From the NCBI RefSeq assembly GCF_000026225.1, contig NC_011740.1:2356001-2420000 (forward strand): a DNA stretch of 64,000 nucleotides. Direction: 5' to 3'. The notes below the pieces were generated by a model. It was not told where the DNA came from. It made no database searches and was given only the letters and a program-made list of their open reading frames with translations. This document shows, in pieces, positions 58,418-64,000 of this stretch; within the stretch, counting starts at the first letter, position 1; each line of letters begins with the position of its first letter. A program made the position numbers and the translations under genes. Source of the stretch: Escherichia fergusonii ATCC 35469. Its GTDB lineage: Bacteria > Pseudomonadota > Gammaproteobacteria > Enterobacterales > Enterobacteriaceae.

Positions 58418-59133
58418 TGGGACAGCGCGCGTGAACCTCTTTCGCGTGCGCTGTTGATCCACATCCGGCTGCCGTTAAGGGCAATAAACGTCAGGATAAT
58501 GTACTCCAGCGACATGGCATAAACGCCCTGAAGTGCAAAAATAACGACGCTAATCACGTTAATAATCACCCACAATAGCCAGTTTTCCACATACTTACGC
58601 GTCATCAGTATCATTGCCACGATAGATAACACCATCATGCAGGAATCCCAGAACGGGAAGGCATCCGGTTGCAGTTCAGGCATTGCAACCTGTAATCCTA
58701 ACGCTTGCATGATCATAACTGCCAGGCGGGTCAGAAATGCAAACACTGGGTTGATAAATACCGTCATCAGGCCAATCGAAATAACGCAAACTGCCAACCA
58801 GGTTAACGCCTTCGGTAGTGGCAGCCAGCGAATTTTTAACTCAGCCTCGTTCTGACTGGTTTGTCGCGACCACGCATACCAGCCGTAAATATTCGCGGCA
58901 AAGAAAAACACCTGTAGTAGCAGGCTGGCGTACAGCTGAATCTGAAAGAAAATAATGCCAAACAGGGTAACGTTGATCAGGCCAAAGAAGTAGTTGCTGA
59001 TCTTCTCCAGACTGGCGAGGCCAATACACAGCAACCCGGCGATCGTGCCTACCGCTTCGATCCATGAGAGATCATAACCGCCAGCACCTATTGGTATATG
59101 TACCAGGATATTCTGCACACTAAAAAAATCCAT
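58414..59133 (-). CDS. pnuC: Nicotinamide riboside transporter PnuC
   Basis: PnuC (239 residues) is a facilitative carrier for nicotinamide riboside with about seven helices. Family signatures are NVTLFGIIFFQIQLYASLLLQVFFFAANIYGWY and ENWLLWVIINVISVVIFALQGVYAMSLEYIILT, including the conserved Trp and Asn residues of the substrate site. It lies 37 bases after nadA, and nadA-pnuC is a known NadR-repressed operon. Confidence 0.95.
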   Translation of the reverse strand: MDFFSVQNILVHIPIGAGGYDLSWIEAVGTIAGLLCIGLASLEKISNYFFGLINVTLFGIIFFQIQLYASLLLQVFFFAANIYGWYAWSRQTSQNEAELKIRWLPLPKALTWLAVCVISIGLMTVFINPVFAFLTRLAVMIMQALGLQVAMPELQPDAFPFWDSCMMVLSIVAMILMTRKYVENWLLWVIINVISVVIFALQGVYAMSLEYIILTFIALNGSRMWINSARERGSRALSH

Positions 59134-59170
59134 CTTTCCCCCAAAGCGTAACCTGACGCCTTATTATCAG

Positions 59171-60214
59171 TTATCCACGTAGTGTAGCCGCAAAATCCAG
59201 CATACGATTAAGCGGCACCAGCGCCCTCTCTCGCAGCCTTTCATCAACATGAACCTCGTAATTGCTTTCTTCCTGTTCTAATGCTTCTGCGATGGCCTGA
59301 AGGCCATTCATCGCCATCCAAGGACAATGCGCGCAGCTGCGGCAGGTTGCGCCCTCACCCGCGGTTGGTGCTTCCAGTAACTCTTTATCTGGCACCGCCT
59401 GCTGCATTTTGTAGAAAATACCCCGATCGGTTGCCACGATAAGTCGCTGATGTGGCAATGTTTTCGCAGCAGCGATCAGTTGACTGGTGGAACCGACCGC
59501 ATCTGCCATATCTACAATAGCTTGTGGTGATTCTGGATGCACCAGTATGGCAGCATCCGGGTATTGTTTTTGCAAGCGGGTTAACGCCTGAGTCTTAAAT
59601 TCATCATGCACAATGCAGGTACCCTGCCAACATAAAATGTCTGCGCCCGTCTGTTTTTGCACGTAACGCCCCAGATGTTTGTCGGGTGCCCAGATGATTT
59701 TTTCCCCCAAACTATCCAGATGATCAATAAGTTCGACGGCAATGCTTGAAGTTACCACCCAATCTGCGCGCGCTTTTACCACCGCAGAAGTGTTGGCGTA
59801 GACGACGACAGTACGGTCGGGATGGGCATCGCAAAATGCGTTAAATTGATCAACAGGGCAACCGAGATCCAGTGAACATTCAGCCTGAAGTGTCGGCATC
59901 AGAATTGTTTTTTCCGGACTGAGAATCTTGGCGGTTTCTCCCATAAATCTCACCCCAGCGACTAACAACGTAGAAGCGGGATGCTTTGCACCGAAGCGCG
60001 CCATTTCCAGAGAATCAGAAATACAGCCACCGGTTTCTTCTGCCAGTTGTTGAATTTCGGGGTCGGTATAGTAGTGGGCAACCATCACCGCATTACGTTC
60101 TTTTAGCAGACGTTTTATCTTCTCGCGGTAATACGCTTTTTCATCAATGCTTAACGGCGTCGGTTTCGTGGGGAAAGGATAAATCGCCGTGTCTGGATCA
60201 AACATCACGCTCAT
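59171..60214 (-). CDS. nadA: Quinolinate synthase
   Basis: NadA (347 residues) condenses iminoaspartate and dihydroxyacetone phosphate to quinolinate, using a 4Fe-4S cluster. The cluster cysteines are in AECSLDLGC, LCWQGTC and the C-terminal CRSCAHCPWM. VMVAHYYTDPEIQQLAEETGG is the family's N-terminal signature. With NadB it starts de novo NAD synthesis. A NadR box lies about 75 bases upstream. Confidence 0.97.
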   Translation of the reverse strand: MSVMFDPDTAIYPFPTKPTPLSIDEKAYYREKIKRLLKERNAVMVAHYYTDPEIQQLAEETGGCISDSLEMARFGAKHPASTLLVAGVRFMGETAKILSPEKTILMPTLQAECSLDLGCPVDQFNAFCDAHPDRTVVVYANTSAVVKARADWVVTSSIAVELIDHLDSLGEKIIWAPDKHLGRYVQKQTGADILCWQGTCIVHDEFKTQALTRLQKQYPDAAILVHPESPQAIVDMADAVGSTSQLIAAAKTLPHQRLIVATDRGIFYKMQQAVPDKELLEAPTAGEGATCRSCAHCPWMAMNGLQAIAEALEQEESNYEVHVDERLRERALVPLNRMLDFAATLRG

Positions 60215-60286
60215 CTTACCATCTCGTTTTACAGGCTTAACGTTAAAACCGACATAAGCGTGATATTCGCTGTTATCGGCATAATT

Positions 60287-60304
60287 TGTTTTATATGCTA
60301 AACA
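60287..60304 (-). promoter_or_regulatory. NadR box of nadA-pnuC
   Basis: On the nadA strand TGTTTAGCATATAAAACA fits the NadR consensus TGTTTA-N6-TAAACA with one mismatch. NadR represses the operon when NAD is plentiful. Confidence 0.88.
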
Positions 60305-60460
60305 AGATAGTCGAATGGTAGGGAAAAGTCACTCGAATTACGTATGAGATGCCGAATGCCACACTTTGCGTCTTATTCCTCCGACGTAGAGTCGTTTACG
60401 CAGCAAGCGCGGAGTATGTCATCAGGGTCAAGAATTGAAATTGAGAGATGCCTGAATAGC

Positions 60461-60487
60461 AAAAAAGCGCCTTTAGGGCGCTTTTTT
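60461..60487 (-). terminator. Terminator of the tRNA operon
   Basis: AAAAAAGCGCC-CTAAA-GGCGCTTTTTT, five bases beyond the last tRNA-Lys. The stem has A and T runs on both sides and could also stop rightward transcription. Confidence 0.92.
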
Positions 60488-60491
60488 ACAT

Positions 60492-60567
60492 TGGTGGGTC
60501 GTGCAGGATTCGAACCTGCGACCAATTGATTAAAAGTCAACTGCTCTACCAACTGAGCTAACGACCC
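60492..60567 (-). tRNA. lysQ: tRNA-Lys (anticodon TTT)
   Basis: A 76-nucleotide tRNA with encoded CCA. GGGTCGTTAGCTCAGTTGG forms the acceptor and D arms, CTTTTAA carries the anticodon TTT, and GGTTCGAATCC is the T arm. It is the last gene of the cluster, followed by the terminator. All five Lys genes here are identical. Confidence 0.98.
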
Positions 60568-60600
60568 CTTGCGGGATTATGCTGCTTTAATCATTCAGGA

Positions 60601-60676
60601 TGGTGGGTCGTGCAGGATTCGAACCTGCGACCAATTGATTAAAAGTCAACTGCTCTACCAACTGAGCTAACGACCC
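60601..60676 (-). tRNA. lysZ: tRNA-Lys (anticodon TTT)
   Basis: Identical in sequence to the tRNA-Lys at 60492. It is separated from that gene by 33 bases, and from the next Lys gene by 146 bases that contain a copy of a tRNA 3' end. Confidence 0.98.
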
Positions 60677-60724
60677 ATACGGGTGTTACCTGAAAGATTT
60701 CTACTCAAGGCCAATCTTTAAGAT

Positions 60725-60743
60725 TGGTGGGTCATGCAGGATG
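60725..60743 (-). repeat. Partial tRNA-Lys 3'-end copy inside the lysY-lysZ spacer
   Basis: TGGTGGGTCATGCAGGATG matches the last 19 bases of the tRNA-Lys genes (including CCA) at 17 positions. It is followed by a GC-rich stretch (ACTCGCTTTGCTCGCCCTAC onward, to about 60792). The layout resembles the spacer repeats of the tyrT operon, which also begin with a tRNA 3'-end copy. Confidence 0.75.
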
Positions 60744-60822
60744 ACTCGCTTTGCTCGCCCTACGGGCCGTTGCTGACGCAACGTTATCCTACACGCTTAA
60801 CATCTGAGTTTGATGTTAAAAC

Positions 60823-60898
60823 TGGTGGGTCGTGCAGGATTCGAACCTGCGACCAATTGATTAAAAGTCAACTGCTCTACCAACTGAGCTAACGACCC
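60823..60898 (-). tRNA. lysY: tRNA-Lys (anticodon TTT)
   Basis: Identical 76-base tRNA-Lys. It lies three bases after tRNA-Val (60902), so the two are cut from one precursor. Confidence 0.98.
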
Positions 60899-60901
60899 GA
60901 G

Positions 60902-60977
60902 TGGTGGGTGATGACGGGATCGAACCGCCGACCCCCTCCTTGTAAGGGAGGTGCTCTCCCAGCTGAGCTAATCACCC
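60902..60977 (-). tRNA. valZ: tRNA-Val (anticodon TAC)
   Basis: A 76-base tRNA: GGGTGATTAGCTCAGCTGG at the 5' end, anticodon loop CTTACAA, GGTTCGATCC T arm, encoded CCA. It lies 52 bases from the preceding tRNA-Lys. Confidence 0.98.
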
Positions 60978-61029
60978 GATACTGCGCTGGATACTACAAA
61001 CTACTTCCACCGACCACCACTGCAATTAG

Positions 61030-61105
61030 TGGTGGGTCGTGCAGGATTCGAACCTGCGACCAATTGATTAAAAGTCAACTGCTCTACCAACTGAGCTAAC
61101 GACCC
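61030..61105 (-). tRNA. lysW: tRNA-Lys (anticodon TTT)
   Basis: Identical 76-base tRNA-Lys, two bases after the tRNA-Val at 61108. The Val-Lys pair duplicates the arrangement at 60823-60977. Confidence 0.98.
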
Positions 61106-61107
61106 GG

Positions 61108-61183
61108 TGGTGGGTGATGACGGGATCGAACCGCCGACCCCCTCCTTGTAAGGGAGGTGCTCTCCCAGCTGAGCTAATCACCC
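61108..61183 (-). tRNA. valT: tRNA-Val (anticodon TAC)
   Basis: Same sequence as the tRNA-Val at 60902. It is the second gene of the transcript, 35 bases after the first tRNA-Lys. Confidence 0.98.
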
Positions 61184-61218
61184 GATACTACGCTGGATAC
61201 TACAACTAACTACGTTAG

Positions 61219-61294
61219 TGGTGGGTCGTGCAGGATTCGAACCTGCGACCAATTGATTAAAAGTCAACTGCTCTACCAACTGAGCTAACGACCC
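61219..61294 (-). tRNA. lysT: tRNA-Lys (anticodon TTT), first of the cluster
   Basis: Identical tRNA-Lys, nearest the promoter. The order Lys-Val-Lys-Val-Lys-Lys-Lys matches the K-12 lysT-valT-lysW-valZ-lysY-lysZ-lysQ operon. Confidence 0.98.
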
Positions 61295-61344
61295 ACTTTT
61301 TCGTTGCTTTCGGTTTGTTCGATATCCCGTGGCAACGGCGGCAT

Positions 61345-61372
61345 ATATTACTGATTTCAGATTTGAGCGCAA
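61345..61372 (-). promoter_or_regulatory. Promoter of the tRNA operon
   Basis: On the transcribed strand TTGCGC, 16 bases, then TAATAT form -35 and -10 boxes. A GC-rich discriminator (GCCGCC) follows, the mark of stringently controlled stable-RNA promoters. The first tRNA starts about 50 bases from the -10. Confidence 0.75.
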
Positions 61373-61420
61373 CAAAAATTTCGATGTAGATCACTCAACT
61401 GCTTATGATTCGCACGACAA

Positions 61421-61446
61421 GACCAGAAATAATGCGACTTCTGGTC
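61421..61446 (-). terminator. Hairpin after cpoB
   Basis: GACCAGAA and TTCTGGTC form a perfect 8-base stem 13 bases past the cpoB stop. No T-run follows, so it is only a likely 3' end of the tol-pal transcript. Confidence 0.55.
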
Positions 61447-61458
61447 GTGTGTTATGCA

Positions 61459-62250
61459 TTACATCGCGTTCAAGCGTTTTTGTGCTTGTTTAGCACCATC
61501 ACTACCAGGATATTTATTGATAACCTGTTGGTAAACAGCTTTCGCTTTTGCGGTGTCACCTTTGTCCTGCATGATAACGCCGACTTTAAACATCGCATCT
61601 GCAGCTTTTGGTGACTTCGGATAGTTTTTCACTACTGAAGCAAAATAGTAAGCCGCATCATCTTTCTTACCCTTATTGTAATTCAACTGACCGAGCCAAT
61701 AATTCGCATTTGGCAGGTAAGTGGAATCCGGGTATTTCTTGATGAAGTTTTGAAACGCCACAATTGCATCATCCTGGCGAGATTTATCCTGTACCAGCGC
61801 TATTGCCGCATTGTAATCGGTATTAGCGTCACCACTTTGTACTGGTGTGCCTGACGCCGCAGCTCCGGTTTCAGGTGCAGTTGATGCTCCTGTTGCCGCT
61901 CCGCTCTGATCTCCACTGGCAGATTGTGCCGCAGTTCCACCACTACTCAAACTATCCATCTGCAGCATGATCTGCTTTTGACGTTCAATAGCCTGGTTTA
62001 GCTGATACTGACTTTCCTGGATTTGACCACGCAAAGAATCAATATCGGACTGGTTATCAGAGATTTGTTGTTGAAGTTGAGTTAAAAGCTGGCTATGAGC
62101 ATTAGAAATACGCTCAAGTTGAGTGACACGGTCTTCGACCGAGCCTGAGCCGACACTACTGATTGGCGCCTGAGCAAAAGCGGCCCAGGGGGCCGCTATG
62201 CCAACCAGTAACGACAGACTCAACAAGTGATGTCTGAAGTTACTGCTCAT
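61459..62250 (-). CDS. cpoB: Cell division coordinator CpoB (YbgF)
   Basis: CpoB (263 residues) is a periplasmic partner of TolA and PBP1B that couples outer-membrane constriction to septal peptidoglycan synthesis. The signal peptide ends AFA|QAP. An N-terminal trimeric coiled coil (about 35-105, SQLLTQLQQQISDNQSDI...) is followed by a Ser/Ala/Thr-rich linker (about 108-150) and TPR repeats (DYNAAIALVQDKSRQDDAI to the end). The linker differs clearly from K-12. It is the last gene of the tolB-pal-cpoB run and starts nine bases after pal. Confidence 0.96.
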   Translation of the reverse strand: MSSNFRHHLLSLSLLVGIAAPWAAFAQAPISSVGSGSVEDRVTQLERISNAHSQLLTQLQQQISDNQSDIDSLRGQIQESQYQLNQAIERQKQIMLQMDSLSSGGTAAQSASGDQSGAATGASTAPETGAAASGTPVQSGDANTDYNAAIALVQDKSRQDDAIVAFQNFIKKYPDSTYLPNANYWLGQLNYNKGKKDDAAYYFASVVKNYPKSPKAADAMFKVGVIMQDKGDTAKAKAVYQQVINKYPGSDGAKQAQKRLNAM

Positions 62251-62259
62251 GCAATTCTC

Positions 62260-62781
62260 TTAGTAAACCAGTACGGCACGACGGTTTTTGGAGTATGCCG
62301 CTTCGTCATGACCCAATACTGCAGGTTTTTCTTTACCGTAAGAAACGATGGAGATCTGGTCTGCAGAAACGCCTTTACCCTGCAGGTACATCTTAACGGC
62401 GTTCGCACGACGTTCACCCAGGGAGATGTTGTATTCCGGAGTACCACGTTCGTCCGCGTGACCTTCTACGGTGACTTTGTAAGACGGGTTGCTACGCAGG
62501 AAGTTTGCGTGTGCATCCAGCATTTGAGCAAAATCAGAACGGATGTCGTACTTGTCCAGATCGAAGTATACGATGTTGTTCTGTTGCAGCTGTTGCATTT
62601 GCAGACGTGCCTGCTCTTCAGAAGACATGTTGCCGTTGCCGCCGTTAATGTCAGTGCCGGCACCGCCGTTCAGCATGCCTTCGCTGCCGTCATTGCTAGC
62701 GTTCTTGTTGGAAGAACATGCCGCAATTGCCATAACCGGCAGAGCGATCATCAGCCCTTTCAGCACTTTGTTAAGTTGCAT
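62260..62781 (-). CDS. pal: Peptidoglycan-associated lipoprotein
   Basis: Pal (173 residues) is an outer-membrane lipoprotein that grips peptidoglycan. The lipobox is AIAACSS (Cys22). The OmpA-like domain includes NIVYFDLDKYDIRSDFA and the diaminopimelate-binding VEGHADERGTPEYNISLGERRA. The N-terminal linker reads GMLNGGAGTDINGGNGNM, unlike the K-12 GMLGAGTGMDANGGNGNM. The start at 62781 (MQLNKVLKG) is the family start. It follows tolB by 34 bases. Confidence 0.97.
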   Translation of the reverse strand: MQLNKVLKGLMIALPVMAIAACSSNKNASNDGSEGMLNGGAGTDINGGNGNMSSEEQARLQMQQLQQNNIVYFDLDKYDIRSDFAQMLDAHANFLRSNPSYKVTVEGHADERGTPEYNISLGERRANAVKMYLQGKGVSADQISIVSYGKEKPAVLGHDEAAYSKNRRAVLVY

Positions 62782-62815
62782 TTCAATGATTCCTTTACTA
62801 TTCAATTAATTATTA

Positions 62816-64000
62816 TCACAGATACGGCGACCAGGCAGGGAATTTGACCTGTCCATCAGTTGCCGGAAGACGCGCTTTGAAACGCCCATCTGTAGAAACC
62901 AAATTCAGCACGGATCCCATCCCCTGAGAAGAGCTGTAGATTACCATAGTGCCGTTAGGTGCCAGACTTGGCGTTTCATCCAGGAACGTGGACGACAGAA
63001 CTTGTACGCCTCCCGTTACCAGATCTTGTTTGGCAATGTGTTGCTTACCGCCATCGGAGCTGACCATTACCATAAATTTACCGTCGCTGCTGACATCAGC
63101 ATCCTGGTTTTGTGTACCTTCCCAGGTTATACGCTGTGGTGCACCGCCGTTAATATTCACTTTATACACTTGCGGACGACCAGCCTGGTCTGAAGTAAAT
63201 GCCAGATTCTGACTGTCCGGGAACCAGGTTGGTTCAGTATTGTTGCTACGACCATCAGTTATCTGACGAATCTGACCAGAGGCGAGATCCATAACATACA
63301 GATTCAGACTGCCGGTTTTAGACAGGGCAAAAGCCAGCTTCGAACCATCAGGAGAGAAAGCAGGAGCACCGTTATGACGCGGGAAAGACGCAACCTTACG
63401 GATAGCACCATTCGCCAGTGTCTGGATAACCAGCTCAGAGCGACCACTTTCAAAAGTCACGTAAGCCAGCTTCGAACCATCTGGTGACCATGCAGGAGAC
63501 ATCAGCGGTTGTGGTGAACGGTGAACGACAAAGGGGTTGTAGCCGTCGTAATCGGATACACGCAGTTCATAAGGGAACTGGCCGCCATTGGTTTGCACAA
63601 CATAAGCAAGACGAGTACGGAACGCACCTTTAATACCCGTCAGTTTTTCGAATACTTCGTCACTGACAGTATGAGCGGCGTAACGCAGCCACTGCTTATT
63701 CACTTTGAATGAATTTTGCGCCAGAACAGTTCCTGGAGCACCGCCAGTATCAACCAGCTGATAAGTAACGTTATAGGAACCGTCCGGGTTTGGTGTTACC
63801 TGACCAACAACAACAGCGTCAATAGCCAGTGCAGACCAGGCTGCTGGCTGAACTTCTTGTGCAGAAGCCGGTTGTTGTGGCAGACGAGCGCGATCAAGCG
63901 GATTAAATTTACCGCTGTAGCGCAGGTCATCACTGACAATACCACCGATATCTTCTGGTGCAGCACCAGGGCCTGCCCATTTAAAGGGAACGACACCAAT
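62816..64000 (-). CDS. tolB: Tol-Pal system protein TolB, 5' end outside window
   Basis: TolB is the periplasmic beta-propeller protein that shuttles between Pal and TolA. The frame is open to the window edge, and 394 codons are present. About 36 N-terminal residues, including the signal peptide and TolA box, lie beyond 64000. The first readable residues are IGVVPFKWAGPGAAPEDIGG. The six propeller blades show as repeated SPDGSKLAY-type motifs. Apparent starts inside the window (such as 63703) are internal Met codons. Several substitutions from K-12 are seen near the N-terminal domain (for example SDDLRYSGKF). Confidence 0.96.
   Translation of the reverse strand: MGVVPFKWAGPGAAPEDIGGIVSDDLRYSGKFNPLDRARLPQQPASAQEVQPAAWSALAIDAVVVGQVTPNPDGSYNVTYQLVDTGGAPGTVLAQNSFKVNKQWLRYAAHTVSDEVFEKLTGIKGAFRTRLAYVVQTNGGQFPYELRVSDYDGYNPFVVHRSPQPLMSPAWSPDGSKLAYVTFESGRSELVIQTLANGAIRKVASFPRHNGAPAFSPDGSKLAFALSKTGSLNLYVMDLASGQIRQITDGRSNNTEPTWFPDSQNLAFTSDQAGRPQVYKVNINGGAPQRITWEGTQNQDADVSSDGKFMVMVSSDGGKQHIAKQDLVTGGVQVLSSTFLDETPSLAPNGTMVIYSSSQGMGSVLNLVSTDGRFKARLPATDGQVKFPAWSPYL

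Noticed and set aside
60344..61375. Open frames across the tRNA cluster (for example 60344-60529, 60908-61099, 61178-61375)
   Set aside because: They are readings through tRNA genes and their terminator, with no binding sites and sequences dictated by the tRNAs.
62816..63703. A short tolB starting at 63703
   Set aside because: The frame continues open to the window edge with clear TolB sequence; the Met at 63703 is internal.

Overview
The window is a stretch of enterobacterial chromosome, almost certainly from Escherichia coli or a very close Escherichia relative. Gene content and order from ybiO through mod, bio and gal to the tRNA-Lys/Val cluster and tol-pal match the 17-19 minute region of E. 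coli K-12, read here in the opposite direction. Many proteins (Fiu, YbhF, GalE, GpmA) look nearly identical to the K-12 versions I remember. Others (YbhA, ModA, ModE, AcrZ, YbhM, CpoB) look clearly more diverged. All comparisons with K-12 are from memory; no alignment was run.

Layout. 1-0.8 kb: ecotin, which is out of place next to ybiO. 0.8-13.7 kb: mechanosensitive channel ybiO, rlmF, the iron-uptake cluster fiu-ybiX-ybiI between two related small periplasmic proteins (mcbA, ybiJ), ybiC, and the LexA-controlled dinG-ybiB pair, then ybiA. 14-21.6 kb: rhlE and the CecR-controlled ABC exporter cecR-ybhGFSR, then ybhQ. 21.7-24.7 kb: the ybhP-clsB-ybhN cardiolipin synthase operon. 24.7-28.2 kb: the accessory part, with two unrecognised small genes and an EptA-type phosphoethanolamine transferase placed on either side of ybhM. 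28.3-33 kb: ybhL, the moaABCDE operon behind its molybdenum-cofactor riboswitch, and ybhK. 33-40.6 kb: uvrB and the biotin operon with its two-way operator. 40.7-50 kb: ybhB, an empty lambda attB, ybhC, pgl, ybhA, modABC, acrZ, modE and modF. 50-59 kb: galETKM, gpmA, aroG, ybgS, zitB, pnuC-nadA. 60.5-61.3 kb: five tRNA-Lys and two tRNA-Val genes. 61.4-64 kb: cpoB, pal and tolB, the last cut by the window edge.

Several units work together. ModABC imports molybdate under ModE control, and MoaA-E use the metal for cofactor synthesis under the riboswitch. BioA/B/C/D/F make biotin under BirA. GalE/T/K/M run the Leloir pathway. NadA and PnuC supply NAD. CpoB, Pal and TolB belong to the Tol-Pal envelope machine.

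The most notable points are: (1) the eco|ybiO junction, whose gene orientation is exactly what a single inversion across the replication terminus would give; (2) the accessory genes around ybhM; (3) an apparent patch of high divergence from ybhA to modE between near-K-12 flanks, suggesting recombination; (4) tRNA spacers that seem to lack a repeat of about 100 bp in three of four places. I found no insertion sequence, CRISPR array, rRNA or prophage.
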